This document shows positions 44,601 to 58,000 of a stretch of DNA of 64,000 nt, piece after piece (position 1 is the stretch's first letter; each line of letters opens with the position of its first letter). The stretch is from Helianthus annuus (Eukaryota > Streptophyta > Magnoliopsida > Asterales > Asteraceae). Location of the stretch: the NCBI RefSeq assembly GCF_002127325.2, contig NC_035436.2:14208066-14272065 (forward strand), read 5' to 3'. The notes under the pieces are model-generated. The model had not been told where the DNA came from and ran no database searches. It saw only the letters and a program-made list of their open reading frames with translations. Made by a program: the position numbers and the translations under genes.

Positions 44601-46252
44601 GAACCAAGTGTATCATTTATTCGGATCACAAGAGTCTTCAGCATTTGTTCAATCAGAAGGAATTGAACATGCGACAAAGGCGATGGATGGAAACCTTGAA
44701 TGATTATGATTGTGAGATAAGATACCATCCAGGCAAGGCCAATGTAGTTGCCGACGCCTTAAGCAGAAAAGAAAGGGTGAAACCGATCAGAATCAATGCC
44801 AAGCGCATTGAGATAAGAAATAATTTGAATGAAAGGGTATTAGCCGCACAGAAGGAAGCTGTGCTGGAAGCTAACTATCCTGCAGAAAAGTTAGGAGTAA
44901 CTGAGGAGCAGTTATCCTATGACAAAGATGGAATGCTACGACTAAACGGACGAATATGGGTTCCAGTATATGGAGGACTTCGGGATGTTATCCTCCAGGA
45001 AGCCCACAGCTCTAAATATTCCGTTCATCCTGGAGCTGATAAGATGTACCAGGATCTGAAAACCAACTACTGGTGGATTGGTTTGAAAAAGTCAGTAGCT
45101 GAGCATGTGGCCAAATGTTTGACTTGTGCGCAAGTCAAGGCTGAGCATCAAAAGCCGTCAGGTTTGCTTCAGCAACCTGAAATTCCCAAATGGAAATGGG
45201 AAATGGTGACAATGGATTTCATCACCAAGTTGCCGAAGACGAAAAAGGGAAATGATACCATATGGGTCATAGTAGATAGACTGACTAAGTCAGCTCATTT
45301 TCTACCCATCAAGGAGACGTATAGCTCCGATATGTTAGCTCAATTATACGTTGATAAGATTGTAGCGTTGCATGGTATACCTGTATCTATTATCTCTGAT
45401 AGAGATACTAGATATACGTCGCATTTTTGGAAGAGTTTCCAACAATCGTTGGGCACTCGTTTGAATTTTAGTACGGCTTATCATCCTCAGACGGATGGTC
45501 AGAGTGAGCGTACCATTCAAACCTTGGAAGACATGCTCCGTGCATGTGCGATCGACTTGGGTGGTAGTTGGGATAACAACCTACCACTGATTGAATTCTC
45601 CTACAACAATAGCTACCATTCCAGCATAAAAGTTGCGCCTTTTGAGGCCCTATACGGTAGAAAGTGTAGATCGCCCATTTGTTGGGCAGAAGTTGGAGAT
45701 GTCCAGTTGTCAGGACCAGATATCGTTTTTGAAATGACGGACAAGATCGTTCAGATCCGTGATCGTTTGAAAGCTGCCAGGGATAGGCAGAAAAGTTATG
45801 CGGACCCTAAGCGCAAGGATTTTCACTTCGAGGTAGGTGATAAAGTATTGCTTAAAGTATCGCCCTGGAAGGGTGTGATGCGATTTGGTAAGAAAGGCAA
45901 GCTAAGCCCGAGATACATAGGACCTTTCGAGATTATCGAACGTGTCGGGGCAGTCGCTTATAAGTTAAACTTGCCTGAAGAGCTTAGTGCTATTCATAAT
46001 GTGTTCCACATCTGTAATTTGAAGAAGTGTTTCGCTGACGAATCACTGGTTATACCGCATACAGATATACATATAGACGAGAGTTTGAAGTTTGTGGAAA
46101 AACCTTTGTCGATTGAGGATCGACAGGTGAAGAAGCTTCGAAGGAAGCACGTGCCTATTGTTAAGGTCAAATGGGATGCCCGTAGAGGACCCGAATACAC
46201 GTGGGAAGTGGAATCCACGGTGAAAGAAAAATATCCCCATTTGTTTCAGTAA
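41675..46252 (+). CDS. Tekay gag-pol polyprotein with chromodomain, uninterrupted
   Basis: 1525 residues from ATG 41675 to TAA 46250-46252. Gag domain at about 110-290, CCHC-type knuckles ([28 protein letters not shown]) near 365-395, aspartic protease FDSGADKSF near 440, and reverse transcriptase with FIDD near 772. RNase H ([12 protein letters not shown], then DHKSLQHLF) follows. Integrase has a zinc finger ending CLTCAQVK, catalytic MDF, SDRDTRY (near 1240) and QTDGQSERT. The C-terminal chromodomain-type segment (about 1470-1525) starts at [17 protein letters not shown] and contains [16 protein letters not shown]. Chromoviral integrase tails guide insertion to marked chromatin. One RT residue is unusual: LRSCYHQL where Gly is common before YHQ. 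No stops, so this ORF is potentially functional even though the upstream ORF is not. Confidence 0.95.
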   Translation: MAKSEGTNSHSGEHPDNARIHVTGEELQALIDNAVAKAMDRQFRESSGTQSRTRTVSHVKPKTHSGAHSKPHSKKSEPKKDEEDNHSSNHSSIPKQEVKLKQDTHSKSCTYKYFVSCKPRDFTGEKGAVDCMTWLDEMDTVVDISGCADRDVVKYVSQSFKGDVLAWWKSLLQAAGKAALYSMSWDQFVALIKENFCPQHEVERIESDFVSLVMKNLDCQAYLTTFNTLSRLVPYLVTPEPRRIARFIGGLAPEIKASVKASRPTTFRSVADLSLSLTQDVVRLRAMKSSEESKRKREDDTSRRSEKRHRGNNDHRKGSGSKKGDHQSGERPRCKTCKRHHFGRCCLEAKSQSSEKRCGICKSTDHKALDCKKMKDATCFGCNEKGHIRPNCPKNARKADEGKKTNARVFRMDAKEAVLDDNVITGTFLVNDVFARVLFDSGADKSFVDDKFCKLLNLPVKTLSVKYEVELADGTIETASTVLDGCVISIRNHSFPLSLLPFKLAGFDIVIGMDWLSSNQAQILCNRKQVIVKTPSGESLTIQGDTQHGLPGQVSMLKASRCMQKGCVIYMAQVTIDEPKPKIEDIPVISKYPEVFPEELPGLPPDRQVEFRIDIIPGAAPVARAPYRLAPTEMKELRTQLDELLAKGFIRPSSSPWGAPILFVKKKDGSMRLCIDYRELNKVTIKNRYPLPRIDDLFDQLQGASYFSKIDLRSCYHQLKVKGEDVHKTAFRTRYGHYEFLVMPFGLTNAPAAFMDLMNRVCKPYLDKFAIVFIDDILIYSKSQADHENHLRCILKLLYQEKLYAKFSKCEFWLREVQFLGHVVSERGIQVDPAKVEAVMNWQEPKTPTEIRSFLGLAGYYRRFIENFSRIAAPLTSLTRKKIKFDWGPKQQESFDILKKKLSNAPVLTLPDGIEEFVVYCDASHTRMGCVLMQKGKVIAYASRQLKVHEKNYTTHDLELGAVVFALKLWRHYLYGTKCIIYSDHKSLQHLFNQKELNMRQRRWMETLNDYDCEIRYHPGKANVVADALSRKERVKPIRINAKRIEIRNNLNERVLAAQKEAVLEANYPAEKLGVTEEQLSYDKDGMLRLNGRIWVPVYGGLRDVILQEAHSSKYSVHPGADKMYQDLKTNYWWIGLKKSVAEHVAKCLTCAQVKAEHQKPSGLLQQPEIPKWKWEMVTMDFITKLPKTKKGNDTIWVIVDRLTKSAHFLPIKETYSSDMLAQLYVDKIVALHGIPVSIISDRDTRYTSHFWKSFQQSLGTRLNFSTAYHPQTDGQSERTIQTLEDMLRACAIDLGGSWDNNLPLIEFSYNNSYHSSIKVAPFEALYGRKCRSPICWAEVGDVQLSGPDIVFEMTDKIVQIRDRLKAARDRQKSYADPKRKDFHFEVGDKVLLKVSPWKGVMRFGKKGKLSPRYIGPFEIIERVGAVAYKLNLPEELSAIHNVFHICNLKKCFADESLVIPHTDIHIDESLKFVEKPLSIEDRQVKKLRRKHVPIVKVKWDARRGPEYTWEVESTVKEKYPHLFQ

Positions 46253-46275
46253 ATCTCGGGGACGAGATTTCTTTT

Positions 46276-46288
46276 AAGGGGGTGAGGA
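46276..46288 (+). other. Polypurine tract of the Tekay element
   Basis: AAGGGGGTGAGGA immediately before the 3' LTR. Confidence 0.88.
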
Positions 46289-49200
46289 TGTAACACCTCG
46301 AAAAATTACGTCCAATAATGTCTTGACACGTGTCATAAGGTTCCGGTATGTGAAAACATACTTTAGAGGGACTAAAAGTGACAAACAGTGAAAACTATGG
46401 AACGTAAGGGTCCAAAGTGTCAACAATGGATAAATAGACTCTATGATAACCCTACATAATGTTTATGACCTTAAACGGATGGTTCATGGATCATACGACG
46501 CGGAAATTGCACCAAAGTGAGGAATTTCAAACTATAGGGGCCAAAGTGTCAACATGTTTAATTTATACCTCTGGTGAACTTTTGGCAGACCCGAAGCTTT
46601 ATAATTCTAAAATATACTCACTAGAACATGTGGTAAAAATTTCATGAAGTTTCGTCAACGTATGAGAAAGTTATGGCCAAAACCGTACTTGAGGGACTAA
46701 AAGCGTCAACGTCCAATTTGATGGCTTTTCGGTTGAGCGCAAAGTTATCCGAGGACATTACCATGTTGGTAAATGTCCCAAGGTTCTTAAAACCAAGTTT
46801 GGGGGTTTACGGGTCAAGATAAGCATCAAAACATCGCGTACGAAGGTCAGGGGCCATTTCTGCCAATAATGGAAAGTTGCTGAGCTGACCTGGTCCCTTG
46901 CGGACCGTAAAGCATGGACCATACGGTCCGTAAACCTTGCACAGATGTGCAGTTTCGCGAATTCAGCTGATTTGGCCCGAATTTTTAGTTGATACCAGCT
47001 CATTTCACCTCCTTTTTGCTCCAATTAAATCCCATGCATGCCTAGTGCAACAGTGTCCTTTCTTGGGCATTTGCATTGTGATCAAGAAGCTCTCAACTCT
47101 CAAGAACACTCTCAAGACTTTCTGGAGCAAATCTGAACGACAAGGCCACCTCTAAGTGTTAGCTAAGCCTCAATAGGACCTTTGTAAGCTTCTATATCAG
47201 TCTCTAATTCGTTCTAGCATAGATTAATTGTTAAAAGTCAAACCGTTGTTCTTATTATTTGACTATCTGATTAAACGAGTTTTACTCTGTCATTTCTCAA
47301 ATTGAAACCACATATATGTTGGTATTTATGTGGGAAACAAACCCTCAAAAGGGTATTCTCTGATTCCCACCTTATGCATGCTAATTGTCGAGTCAAACTT
47401 GTTTCTAAAAAGTCAACAGAAGTTGTTTTTGCAAAAATAAGCTCAAATGGTAATGTAGAGGACATGCAATCTGTTTGATCATCTTAAATAACTTATAATA
47501 CATGTAAGAATATGTTTTATCATAATAAACTCGGCAATCTTTAGTATAAATACGAATCGGAACCGAAAGTCTTGTAAAACGACTTTTTCGTAGACTATCG
47601 ATTCGGATTCGTACATGCATGTTTGAGATCTGTAGTAGAGAGTATTTTTGACCATTTTTATTTTGGTTAAACTCTCTGGAATTTTTATTGCTTGAGTCTT
47701 TACTTAGCCGATTCATTTGCATGTTTCCGATTATGCTTAAAAGTTGACTATTTTGCCCTTTTTGATATAAAACGTGATTTTTGGAAAAGTGAAAGAGTAG
47801 AAATCTTTATTTCTAATATATAAACTTGCACCGAAAATTTGAGACCAGTTGGTGGTCCAGATTTTGAGTTATGGCCGATAGCGTAAAAATAAAGCTTTAT
47901 GTTTAATAAACGGCGTATTTCGCGTATAACCTATTTCAGGCCACGTTTTGCTATAAAACTTTTTACCCACTGATGTTATATAATATTTTGGGATTTTTGA
48001 TGATTTTTATTTAATTTTTGGCTGATCGTATCTTAGATCGCTTAGTCGATTCGGTTAATGTCGGTTTTGACCGTTTAAGCCATAAAATGAGTTTTATACA
48101 TTCTTTTGACCCGAAACCTTTTTCTACTGATTTTATTTGTTAAATAAATTACTTTAAGTATTCTGGAAATATAAAAATCTCAGTTTTCTTTTGAAAACCC
48201 GGAAACGCCTCTAAATCGTATTTTAAGCGTTTTTAACGCATAGTAAGCGTTATACTTATTTTTAACATATAAGACTTATACCTACTGATGTAATTGGCAT
48301 ATTTTCATGTAATAACAGTAAGTGTAAGTATATGAACTCAGAATTCCAGTTTTGGCATTTTTAGCCCTTGTGAAATTACTAAATTGCCCCTACGGTGCAT
48401 AGTTTGATTTTAAATGTTAAGTTTGGTATATGGGTCATACCCTACTGTTATAATATGTTAAATAAAGTGTATTTACTGTATAAACCAGACCCGAAACTCA
48501 GATTTCCGAATTAACTCTTTTACAATCTTTTAAATGACCAAAATGCCCTTCTAAGGCATAAATTGAGTTTTAAATTATTCCGGGCAATATAGAACATAAC
48601 TTACTGATATTATATCACATTTAAAGCATATTATCTCAGGGAACTTGCATTTGACTCTTTTGGCTACCCGTAACGCCCTTTTTGCGTTCGGTTCGGTTTA
48701 CATAACTAGTTTGCGTAAATTGACCGAAACGGGTCAAACGTTATCATTTTTATCTCAAAATCCAGAATGCATTTAGTATACCCATATTATGCAAGTATTC
48801 AAACTTGTTGGGTCTAAATCACATTCTATCCGGTCTTTTGCTTAATCGTGCGCTTGTACCGTATCATCCTTAAAACTAACCGGTCAAAGCTTAGGCTTAA
48901 ATAAAAGACCCGTTAAGAATCTAATAGGTTATTATAAACCTTTGTTCCAGATTAGGAGGCCCAGTAAAAGCTACGTACACTTATCATTTGTGACTTATAC
49001 TTGCTCAGGTAAATACATTTTGACTTATTTTCCCTATACGGGCTTGGGGTACGGTATTTAAAATACCGCTTGATCGGGCGCACAAGTCCTGCACCTTATG
49101 GGTGTACAGTCTTGAATAGCTTGTGCGACTCGTTTAAACAGTCTTGTCTTACTTAAGGCTTTGGGGGGTTATTGACCGTGTCCCGGATATCCTTGGCATT

Positions 49201-49782
49201 ATCTTACGAGATGGCCACGACCAGAGCACGGGGTGTAGGCGTACACCCGGCGTGTATAGCTCTTTAATGTGGTGTGTTATTTAACCTTTAGCCCGGACAG
49301 CAGATCCCGGGCCACCAAAAGTACGGGTACATGTAAATCGTTCACAAGTTTATATTGCATAAATATCCCAAGTTAATAAAAATATTTATGCCTTGTGCAT
49401 TTAAATCAATTTTCAATCATTTTCAAAATGAGTCAGTCGATTTGTACTTACCAGTGTAAACTGACGTATTTTTCCCAAAAGGTTAAGTGCAGGTACTATA
49501 CGAAATAGGCTGGCTGTTTCCTAAGAGCGTCCACTATAGTCTCGCAAGCTCGGACGACAAAATATCTGTTGAACAATTTTATCTTATTTTCATTTGATCC
49601 GCCTGTGGATCCGTTTCAACTACTTATGATGTTTATTATGTCATTTTAATTAAAGTTGAAATGTATCTATTCTGCTTCCGCTGTGCATTATTATATTGTG
49701 TTGTTTGTCTATGACGATGCCAACTACGTCACTGTACCCCACACCGGGCCCACCGGTGACACGTGGAGGTCGGGGTGTGACA
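46289..49782 (+). repeat. 3' LTR of the Tekay element
   Basis: 3494 bp. Lacks a ~45-bp block after CAACAGTGT (near 47056) that the 5' LTR and both downstream partial LTRs possess. It shares other variants with the partial LTRs (AAAACGTGATTTT, GCAAAAATAAGC) against the 5' LTR, so the partial LTRs descend from this one before it suffered the deletion. Confidence 0.92.
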
Positions 49783-50756
49783 GTTTTGCACTTCAAAAGG
49801 TATTCTTCACGAATTTAGTGCAGCTTACACTCCTCAACAGAATGGCATCGCTGAACGTAAGAACCGCATATTGATCGAGACTGCTAGGACTATGTTGGTA
49901 GAGTCGCAGTTGCCAATTCCATTCTGGAGTGAAGTTGTGGCCTCTGCATGTTATACGTTGAACCGAGTCCTTACAGTCAAAAGGCACAACAAGACCTGCT
50001 TTGAGCTTCTTCACAAACGGAAACCAGATTTGTCTTATCTTGAACCGTTTGGAGCTCCTTGCACTATGATCGATCCTAATGGAAAGTTTGGGGCAAAAGC
50101 AATTGACGGATACTTTCTTGGGTATGCCACCCCGAACTTAAGAGTCTGGAATCTAGAGACAAAAAGGGTCGAGGAATGGTCTGAAGTCAGAGTACAAAGG
50201 CACACATTGCCAGTCAAATGTCCTGGTCAGCCTTGGATGTTTGAGTACGATGACTTTTTCAATTCGATCAATGTTGAAGCCGTTGAAGAAAGTGTTGCGG
50301 CAAGGATATTTTTCGAGAGTGACAATGCAACAGTTTCACCGGTGGTTCGTCCAATTCTTGTCAATCAAGAACCATCTTCGGTGAACAACAATGCTCTCGA
50401 CAATGAGGATTTTCACGATGCTGCCGAATTGAACGAATCTTCAGAGGATGATAAATTTCTAGATGCAGATCAAGAAGTCCCTTCTACAGCAGTTCATGGT
50501 ACTTCAGAGGGTACTCCTCCAGTGGATGCCACCAGAACAGCTGAAGCTACTGCATCATCCTCTTCGTCAATTCCGGGCATTGATTTAGTTGTTGATCTCA
50601 ATCTCAACAATCTGGGTATAAATATTCCAGTTCGAGATAATCCTGAAACAAGGATTCATAATACCCTTCCTCAACAAAACATCATCGGAAATGTGCAAAG
50701 TGGCATTCAAACGAGAAACATGTTGCGAAACAACAACAATGCAGGCTTGTATACAG
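49783..50756 (+). pseudogene. Copia integrase C-terminal segment, first copy
   Basis: Continues the integrase cut at 35756: TPQQNGIAERKN with the catalytic Glu, then FWSEVVASACYTLNRVL, GYFLGYATPNLRVWN and the acidic linker before the reverse transcriptase. It ends at TTGTATACAG where the patchwork joint starts. The C-terminal half of pol does not follow, so this is a dead partial copy. Confidence 0.88.
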
Positions 50757-50784
50757 TGTCAACATGTGCAAAGTGGCATTCAAA
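50757..50784. other. Patchwork joint between Copia and Tekay LTR, first copy
   Basis: After Copia TTGTATACAG come TGTCAACATG (as in the Tekay LTR), TGCAAAGTGGCATTCAAA (as in Copia about 70 bases upstream) and then GTGAGGAATTTC of the LTR. Overlaps at the switches are about 2, 4 (ATGT) and 4 (CAAA) bases. The identical joint is at 55070-55097. Confidence 0.88.
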
Positions 50785-53700
50785 GTGAGGAATTTCAAAC
50801 TATAGGGGCCAAAAGTGTCAACATGTTTAATTTATACCTCTGAGTGAACTTTTGGCAGACCCGAAGCTTTATAATGCTAAAATATACTCACTAGAACATG
50901 TGGTAAAAATTTCATGAAGTTTCGTCAACGTATGAGAAAGTTATGGCCAAAACCGTACTTGAGGGACTAAAAGCGTCAACGTCGAATTTCATGGCTTTTC
51001 GGTTGAGCGCAAAGTTATCCGAGGACATTACCATGTTGGTAAATGTCCCAAGGTTCTTAAAACCAAGTTTGGGGGTTTACGGGTCAAGATAAGCATCAAA
51101 ACATCGCGTACGAAGGTCAGGGGCCATTTCTGCCAATAATGGAAAGTTGCTGAGCTGACCTGGTCCCTTGCGGACCGTAAAGCATGGACCATACGGTCCG
51201 TAAACCTTGCACAGATGTGCAGTTTCGCGAATTCAGCTGATTTGGCCCGAATTTTTAGTTGATACCAGCTCATTTCACCTCCTTTTGCTCCAATTAAATC
51301 CCATGCATGCCTAGTGCAACAGTGTGCTACCTCCAACCTCTGAATTCATCTTTAAATCAGATCAAAAGCTCCTTTCTTGGGCATTTGCATTGTGATCAAG
51401 AAGCTCTCAACTCTCAAGAACACTCTCAAGACTTTCTGGAGCAAATCTGAACGACAAGGCCACCTCTAAGTGTTAGCTAAGCCTCAATAGGACCTTTGTA
51501 AGCTTCTATATCAGTCTCTAATTCGTTCTAGCATAGATTAATTGCTAAAAGTCAAACCGTTGTTCTTATTATTTGACTATCTGATTAAACGAGTTTTACT
51601 CTGTCATTTCTCAAATTGAAACCACATATATGTTGGTATTTATGTGGGAAACAAACCCTCAAAAGGGTATTCTCTGATTCCCACCTTATGCATGCTAATT
51701 GTCGAGTCAAACTTGTTTCTAAAAAGTCAACAGAAGTTGTTTTTGCAAAAATAAGCTCAAATGGTAATGTAGAGGACATGCAATCTGTTTGATCATCTTA
51801 AATAACTTATAATACATGTAAGAATATGTTTTATCATAATAAACTCGGCAATCTTTAGTATAAATACGAATCGGAACCGAAAGTCTTGTAAAACGACTTT
51901 TTCGTAGACTATCGATTCGGATTCGTACATGCATGTTTGAGATCTGTAGTAGAGAGTATTTTTGACCATTTTTATTTTGGTTAAACTCTCTGGAATTTTT
52001 ATTGCTTGAGTCTTTACTTAGCCGATTCATTTGCATGTTTCCGATTATGCTTAAAAGTTGACTATTTTGCCCTTTTTGATATAAAACGTGATTTTTGGAA
52101 AAGTGAAAGAGTAGAAATCTTTATTTCTAATATATAAACTTGCACCGAAAATTTGAGACCAGTTGGTGGTCCAGATTTTGAGTTATGGCCGATAGCGTAA
52201 AAATAAAGCTTTATGTTTAATAAACGGCGTATTTCGCGTATAACCTATTTCAGGCCACGTTTTGCTATAAAACTTTTTACCCACTGATGTTATATAATAT
52301 TTTGGGATTTTTGATGATTTTTATTTAATTTTTGGCTGATCGTATCTTAGATCGCTTAGTCGATTCGGTTAATGTCGGTTTTGACCGTTTAAGCCATAAA
52401 ATGAGTTTTATACATTCTTTTGACCCGAAACCTTTTTCTACTGATTTTATTTGTTAAATAAATTACTTTAAGTATTTTGGAAATATAAAAATCTCAGTTT
52501 TCTTTTGAAAACCCGGAAACGCCTCTAAATCGTATTTTAAGTGTTTTTAACGCATAGTAAGCGTTATACTTATTTTTAACAAATAAGACTTATACCTACT
52601 GATGTAATTGGCATATTTTCATGTAATAACAGTAAGTGTAAGTATATGAACTCAGAATTCCAGTTTTGGCATTTTTAGCCCTTGTGAAATTACTAAATTG
52701 CCCCTACGGTGCATAGTTTGATTTTAAATGTTAAGTTTGGTATATGGGTCATACCCTACTGTTATAATATGTTAAATAAAGTATATTTACTGTATAAACT
52801 AGACCCGAAACTCAGATTTCCAAATTAACTCTTTTATAATCTTTTAAATGACCAAAATGCCCTTCTAAGGCATAAATTGAGTTTTAAATTATTCCGGGCA
52901 ATATAGAACATAACTTACTGATATTATATCACATTTAAAGCATATTATCTCAGGGAACTTGCATTTGACTCTTTTGGCTACCCGTAACGCCCTTTTTGCG
53001 TTCGGTTCGGTTTACGTAACTAGTTTGCGTAAATTGACCGAAACGGGTCAAACGTTATCATTTTTATCTCAAAATCCAGAATGCATTTAGTATACCCATA
53101 TTATGCAAGTATTCAAACTTGTTGGGTCTAAATCACATTCTATCCGGTCTTTCGCTTAATCGTGCGCTTGTACCGTATCATCTTTAAAACTAACCGATCA
53201 AAGCTTAGGCTTAAATAAAAGACCCGTTAAGAATCTAATAGGTTATTATAAACCTTTGTTCCAGATTAGGAGGCCCAGTAAAAGCTACGTACACTTATCA
53301 TTTGTGACTTATACTTGCTCAGGTAAATACATTTTGACTTATTTTCCCTATACGGGCTTGGGGTACGGTATTTAAAATACCGCTTGATCGGGCGCACAAG
53401 TCCTGCACCTTATGGGTGTACAGTCTTGAATAGCTTGTGCGACTCGTTTAAACAGTCTTGTCTTACTTTAGGCTTTGGGGGGTTATTGACCGTGTCCCGG
53501 ATATCCTTGGCATTATCTTACGAGATGGCCACGACCAGAGCACGGGGTGTAGGCGTACACCCGGCGTGTATAACTCTTTAATGTGGTGTGTTATTTAACC
53601 TTCAGCCCGGACAGCAGATCCCGGGCCACCAAAAGTACGGGTACATGTAAATCGTTCACAAGTTTATATTGCATAAATATCCCAAGTTAATAAAAAATAT

Positions 53701-54097
53701 TTATGCCTTGTGCATTTAAATCAATTTTCAATCATTTTCAAAATGAGTCAGTCGATTTGTATTTACCAGTGTAAACTGACGTATTTTTCCCAAAAGGTTA
53801 AGTGCAGGTACTATACGAAATAGGCTGGCTGTTTCCTAAGAGCGTCCACTATAGTCTCGCAAGCTCGGACGACAAAATATCTGTTGAACAATTTTATCTT
53901 ATTTTTATTTGATCCGCCTGTGGATCCGTTTCAACTACTTATGATTTTTATTATGTCATTTTAATTAAAGTTGAAATGTATCTATTCTGCTTCCGCTGTG
54001 CATTATTATATTGTGTTGTTTGTCTATGACGATGCCAACTACGTCACTGTACCCCACACCGGGCCCACCGGTGACACGTGGAGGTCGGGGTGTGACA
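50785..54097 (+). repeat. Truncated Tekay LTR, second unit
   Basis: About 3.3 kb, matching the Tekay LTR from about its position 228 to the end (GGTGTGACA). No internal region follows; Copia resumes directly. Confidence 0.9.
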
Positions 54098-55069
54098 GTT
54101 TTGCACTTCAAAAGGTATTCTTCACGAATTTAGTGCAGCTTACACTCCTCAACAGAATGGCCTCTGAACGTAAGAACCGCACATTGATCGAGACTGCTAG
54201 GACTATGTTGGTAGAGTCGCAGTTGCCAATTCCATTCTGGAGTGAAGCTGTGGCCTCTGCATGTTATACGTTGAACCGAGTCCTTACAGTCAAAAGGCAC
54301 AACAAGACCTGCTTTGAGCTTCTTCACAAACGGAAACCAGATTTGTCTTATCTTGAACCGTTTGGAGCTCCTTGCACTATGATCGATCCTAATGGAAAGT
54401 TTGGGGCAAAAGCAATTGACGGATACTTTCTTGGGTATGCCACCCCGAACATAAGAGTCTGGAATCTAGAGACAAAAAGGGTCGAGGAATGGTCTGAAGT
54501 CAGAGTACAAAGGCACACATTGCCAGTCAAATGTCCTGGTCAGCCTTGGATGTTTGAGTACGATGACTTTTTCAATTCGATCAATGTTGAAGCCGTTGAA
54601 GAAAGTGTTGCGGCAAGGATATTTTTCGAGAGTGACAATGCAACAGTTTCACCGGTGGTTCGTCCAATTCTTGTCAATCAAGAACCATCTTCGGTGAACA
54701 ACAATGCTCTCGACAATGAGGATTTTCACGATGCTGCCGAATTGAACGAATCTTCAGAGGATGATGAATTTCTAGATGCAGATCAAGAAGTCCCTTCTAC
54801 ATCAGTTCATGGTACTTCAGAGGGTACTCCTCCAGTGGATGCCACCAGAACAGCTGAAGCTACTGCATTATCCTCTTCGTCAATTCCGGGCATTGATTTA
54901 GTTGTTGATCTCAATCTCAACAATCTGGGTATAAATATTCCAGTTCGAGATAATCCTGAAACAAGGATTCATAATACCCTTCCTCAACAAAACATCATCG
55001 GAAATGTGCAAAGTGGCATTCAAACGAGAAACATGTTGCGAAACAACAACAATGCAGGCTTGTATACAG
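54098..55069 (+). pseudogene. Copia integrase C-terminal segment, second copy
   Basis: As 49783-50756, with a net 2-bp loss near 54160 (ATGGCCTCTGAACG against ATGGCATCGCTGAACG). This destroys the catalytic-Glu context and fuses the downstream frame to an ORF beginning in the upstream LTR, creating a chance 376-codon chimeric ORF at 53971-55101. Confidence 0.88.
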
Positions 55070-55097
55070 TGTCAACATGTGCAAAGTGGCATTCAAA
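55070..55097. other. Patchwork joint, second copy
   Basis: Same sequence as 50757-50784, so the joint formed once and was then amplified. Confidence 0.88.
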
Positions 55098-58000
55098 GTG
55101 AGGAATTTCAAACTATAGGGGCCAAAAGTGTCAACATGTTTAATTTATACCTCTGAGTGAACTTTTGGCAGACCCGAAGCTTTATAATGCTAAAATATAC
55201 TCACTAGAACATGTGGTAAAAATTTCATGAAGTTTCGTCAACGTATGAGAAAGTTATGGCCAAAACCGTACTTGAGGGACTAAAAGCGTCAACGTCGAAT
55301 TTCATGGCTTTTCGGTTGAGCGCAAAGTTATCCGAGGACATTACCATGTTGGTAAATGTCCCAAGGTTCTTAAAACCAAGTTTGGGGGTTTACGGGTCAA
55401 GATAAGCATCAAAACATCGCGTACGAAGGTCAGGGGCCATTTCTGCCAATAATGGAAAGTTGCTGAGCTGACCTGGTCCCTTGCGGACCGTAAAGCATGG
55501 ACCATACGGTCCGTAAACCTTGCACAGATGTGCAGTTTCGCGAATTCAGCTGATTTGGCCCGAATTTTTAGTTGATACCAGCTCATTTCACCTCCTTTTG
55601 CTCCAATTAAATCCCATGCATGCCTAGTGCAACAGTGTGCTACCTCCAACCTCTGAATTCATCTTTAAATCAGATCAAAAGCTCCTTTCTTGGGCATTTG
55701 CATTGTGATCAAGAAGCTCTCAACTCTCAAGAACACTCTCAAGACTTTCTGGAGCAAATCTGAACGACAAGGCCACCTCTAAGTGTTAGCTAAGCCTCAA
55801 TAGGACCTTTGTAAGCTTCTATATCAGTCTCTAATTCGTTCTAGCATAGATTAATTGCTAAAAGTCAAACCGTTGTTCTTATTATTTGACTATCTGATTA
55901 AACGAGTTTTACTCTGTCATTTCTCAAATTGAAACCACATATATGTTGGTATTTATGTGGGAAACAAACCCTCAAAAGGGTATTCTCTGATTCCCACCTT
56001 ATGCATGCTAATTGTCGAGTCAAACTTGTTTCTAAAAAGTCAACAGAAGTTGTTTTTGCAAAAATAAGCTCAAATGGTAATGTAGAGGACATGCAATCTG
56101 TTTGATCATCTTAAATAACTTATAATACATGTAAGAATATGTTTTATCATAATAAACTCGGCAATCTTTAGTATAAATACGAATCGGAACCGAAAGTCTT
56201 GTAAAACGACTTTTTCGTAGACTATCGATTCGGATTCGTACATGCATGTTTGAGATCTGTAGTAGAGAGTATTTTTGACCATTTTTATTTTGGTTAAACT
56301 CTCTGGAATTTTTATTGCTTGAGTCTTTACTTAGCCGATTCATTTGCATGTTTCCGATTATGCTTAAAAGTTGACTATTTTGCCCTTTTTGATATAAAAC
56401 GTGATTTTTGGAAAAGTGAAAGAGTAGAAATCTTTATTTCTAATATATAAACTTGCACCGAAAATTTGAGACCAGTTGGTGGTCCAGATTTTGAGTTATG
56501 GCCGATAGCGTAAAAATAAAGCTTTATGTTTAATAAACGGCGTATTTCGCGTATAACCTATTTCAGGCCATGTTTTGCTATAAAACTTTTTACCCACTGA
56601 TGTTATATAATATTTTGGGATTTTTGATGATTTTTATTTAATTTTTGGCTGATCGTATCTTAGATCGCTTAGTCGATTCGGTTAATGTCGGTTTTGACCG
56701 TTTAAGCCATAAAATGAGTTTTATACATTCTTTTGACCAGAAACCTTTTTCTACTGATTTTATTTGTTAAATAAATTATTTTAAGTATTCTGGAAATATA
56801 AAAATCTCAGTTTTCTTTTGAAAACCCGGAAACGCCTCTAAATCGTATTTTAAGCGTTTTTAACGCATAGTAAGCGTTATACTTATTTTTAACATATAAG
56901 ACTTATACCTACTGATCTAATTGGCATATTTTCATGTAATAACAGTAAGTGTAAGTATATGAACTCAGAATTCCAGTTTTGGCATTTTTAGCCCTTGTGA
57001 AATTACTAAATTGCCCCTACGGTGCATAGTTTGATTTTAAATGTTAAGTTTGGTATATGGGTCATACCCTACTGTTATAATATGTTAAATAAAGTATATT
57101 TACTGTATAAACTAGACCCGAAACTCAGATTTCCAAATTAACTCTTTTATAATCTTTTAAATGACCAAAATGCCCTTCTAAGGCATAAATTGAGTTTTAA
57201 ATTATTCCGGGCAATATAGAATATAACTTACTGATATTATATCACATTTAAAGCATATTATCTCAGGGAACTTGCATTTGACTCTTTTGGCTACCCGTAA
57301 CGCCCTTTTTGCGTTCGGTTCGGTTTACGTAACTAGTTTGCGTAAATTGACCGAAACGGGTCAAACGTTATCATTTTTATCTCAAAATCCAGAATGCATT
57401 TAGTATACCCATATTATGCAAGTATTCAAACTTGTTGGGTCTAAATCACATTCTATCCGGTCTTTCGCTTAATCGTGCGCTTGTACCGTATCATCCTTAA
57501 AACTAACCGGTCAAAACTTAGGCTTAAATAAAAGACCCGTTAAGAATCTAATAGGTTATTATAAACCTTTGTTCCAGATTAGGAGGCCCAGTAAAAGCTA
57601 CCTACACTTATCATTTGTGACTTATACTTGCTCAGCTAAATACATTTTGACTTATTTTCCCTATACGGGCTTGGGGTACGGTATTTAAAATACCGCTTGA
57701 TCGGGCGCACAAGTCCTGCACCTCATGGGTGTACAGTCTTGAATAGCTTGTGCGACTCGTTTAAACAGTCTTGTCTTACTTTAGGCTTTGGGGGGTTATT
57801 GACCGTGTCCCGGATATCCTTGGCATTATCTTACGAGATGGCCACGACCAGAGCACGGGGTGTAGGCGTACACCCGGCGTGTATAACTCTTTAATATGGT
57901 GTGTTATTTAACCTTTAGCCCGGACAGCAGATCCCGGGCCACCAAAAGTACGGGTACATGTAAATCGTTCACAAGTTTATATTGCATAAATATCCCAAGT

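Larger units (their letters stand above)
35757..49782 (+). mobile_element. Complete Ty3/Gypsy retrotransposon, Tekay (chromovirus) lineage, nested in Copia integrase
   Basis: About 14 kb: 5' LTR 3540 bp, PBS, an upstream ORF (broken), a hairpin array, an intact 1525-codon gag-pol with C-terminal chromodomain-type segment, PPT and 3' LTR 3494 bp. The flanks give an imperfect duplication (TTTTT at the left, GTTTT at the right). Uninterrupted gag-pol against decayed host Copia agrees with later insertion. Lineage call rests on LTR length, pol sequence style and the chromodomain. Confidence 0.9.

Noticed and set aside
53971..55101. Genuine host gene of 376 codons
   Set aside because: The ORF is a fusion of LTR end and Copia integrase caused by a small indel in a tandem copy.
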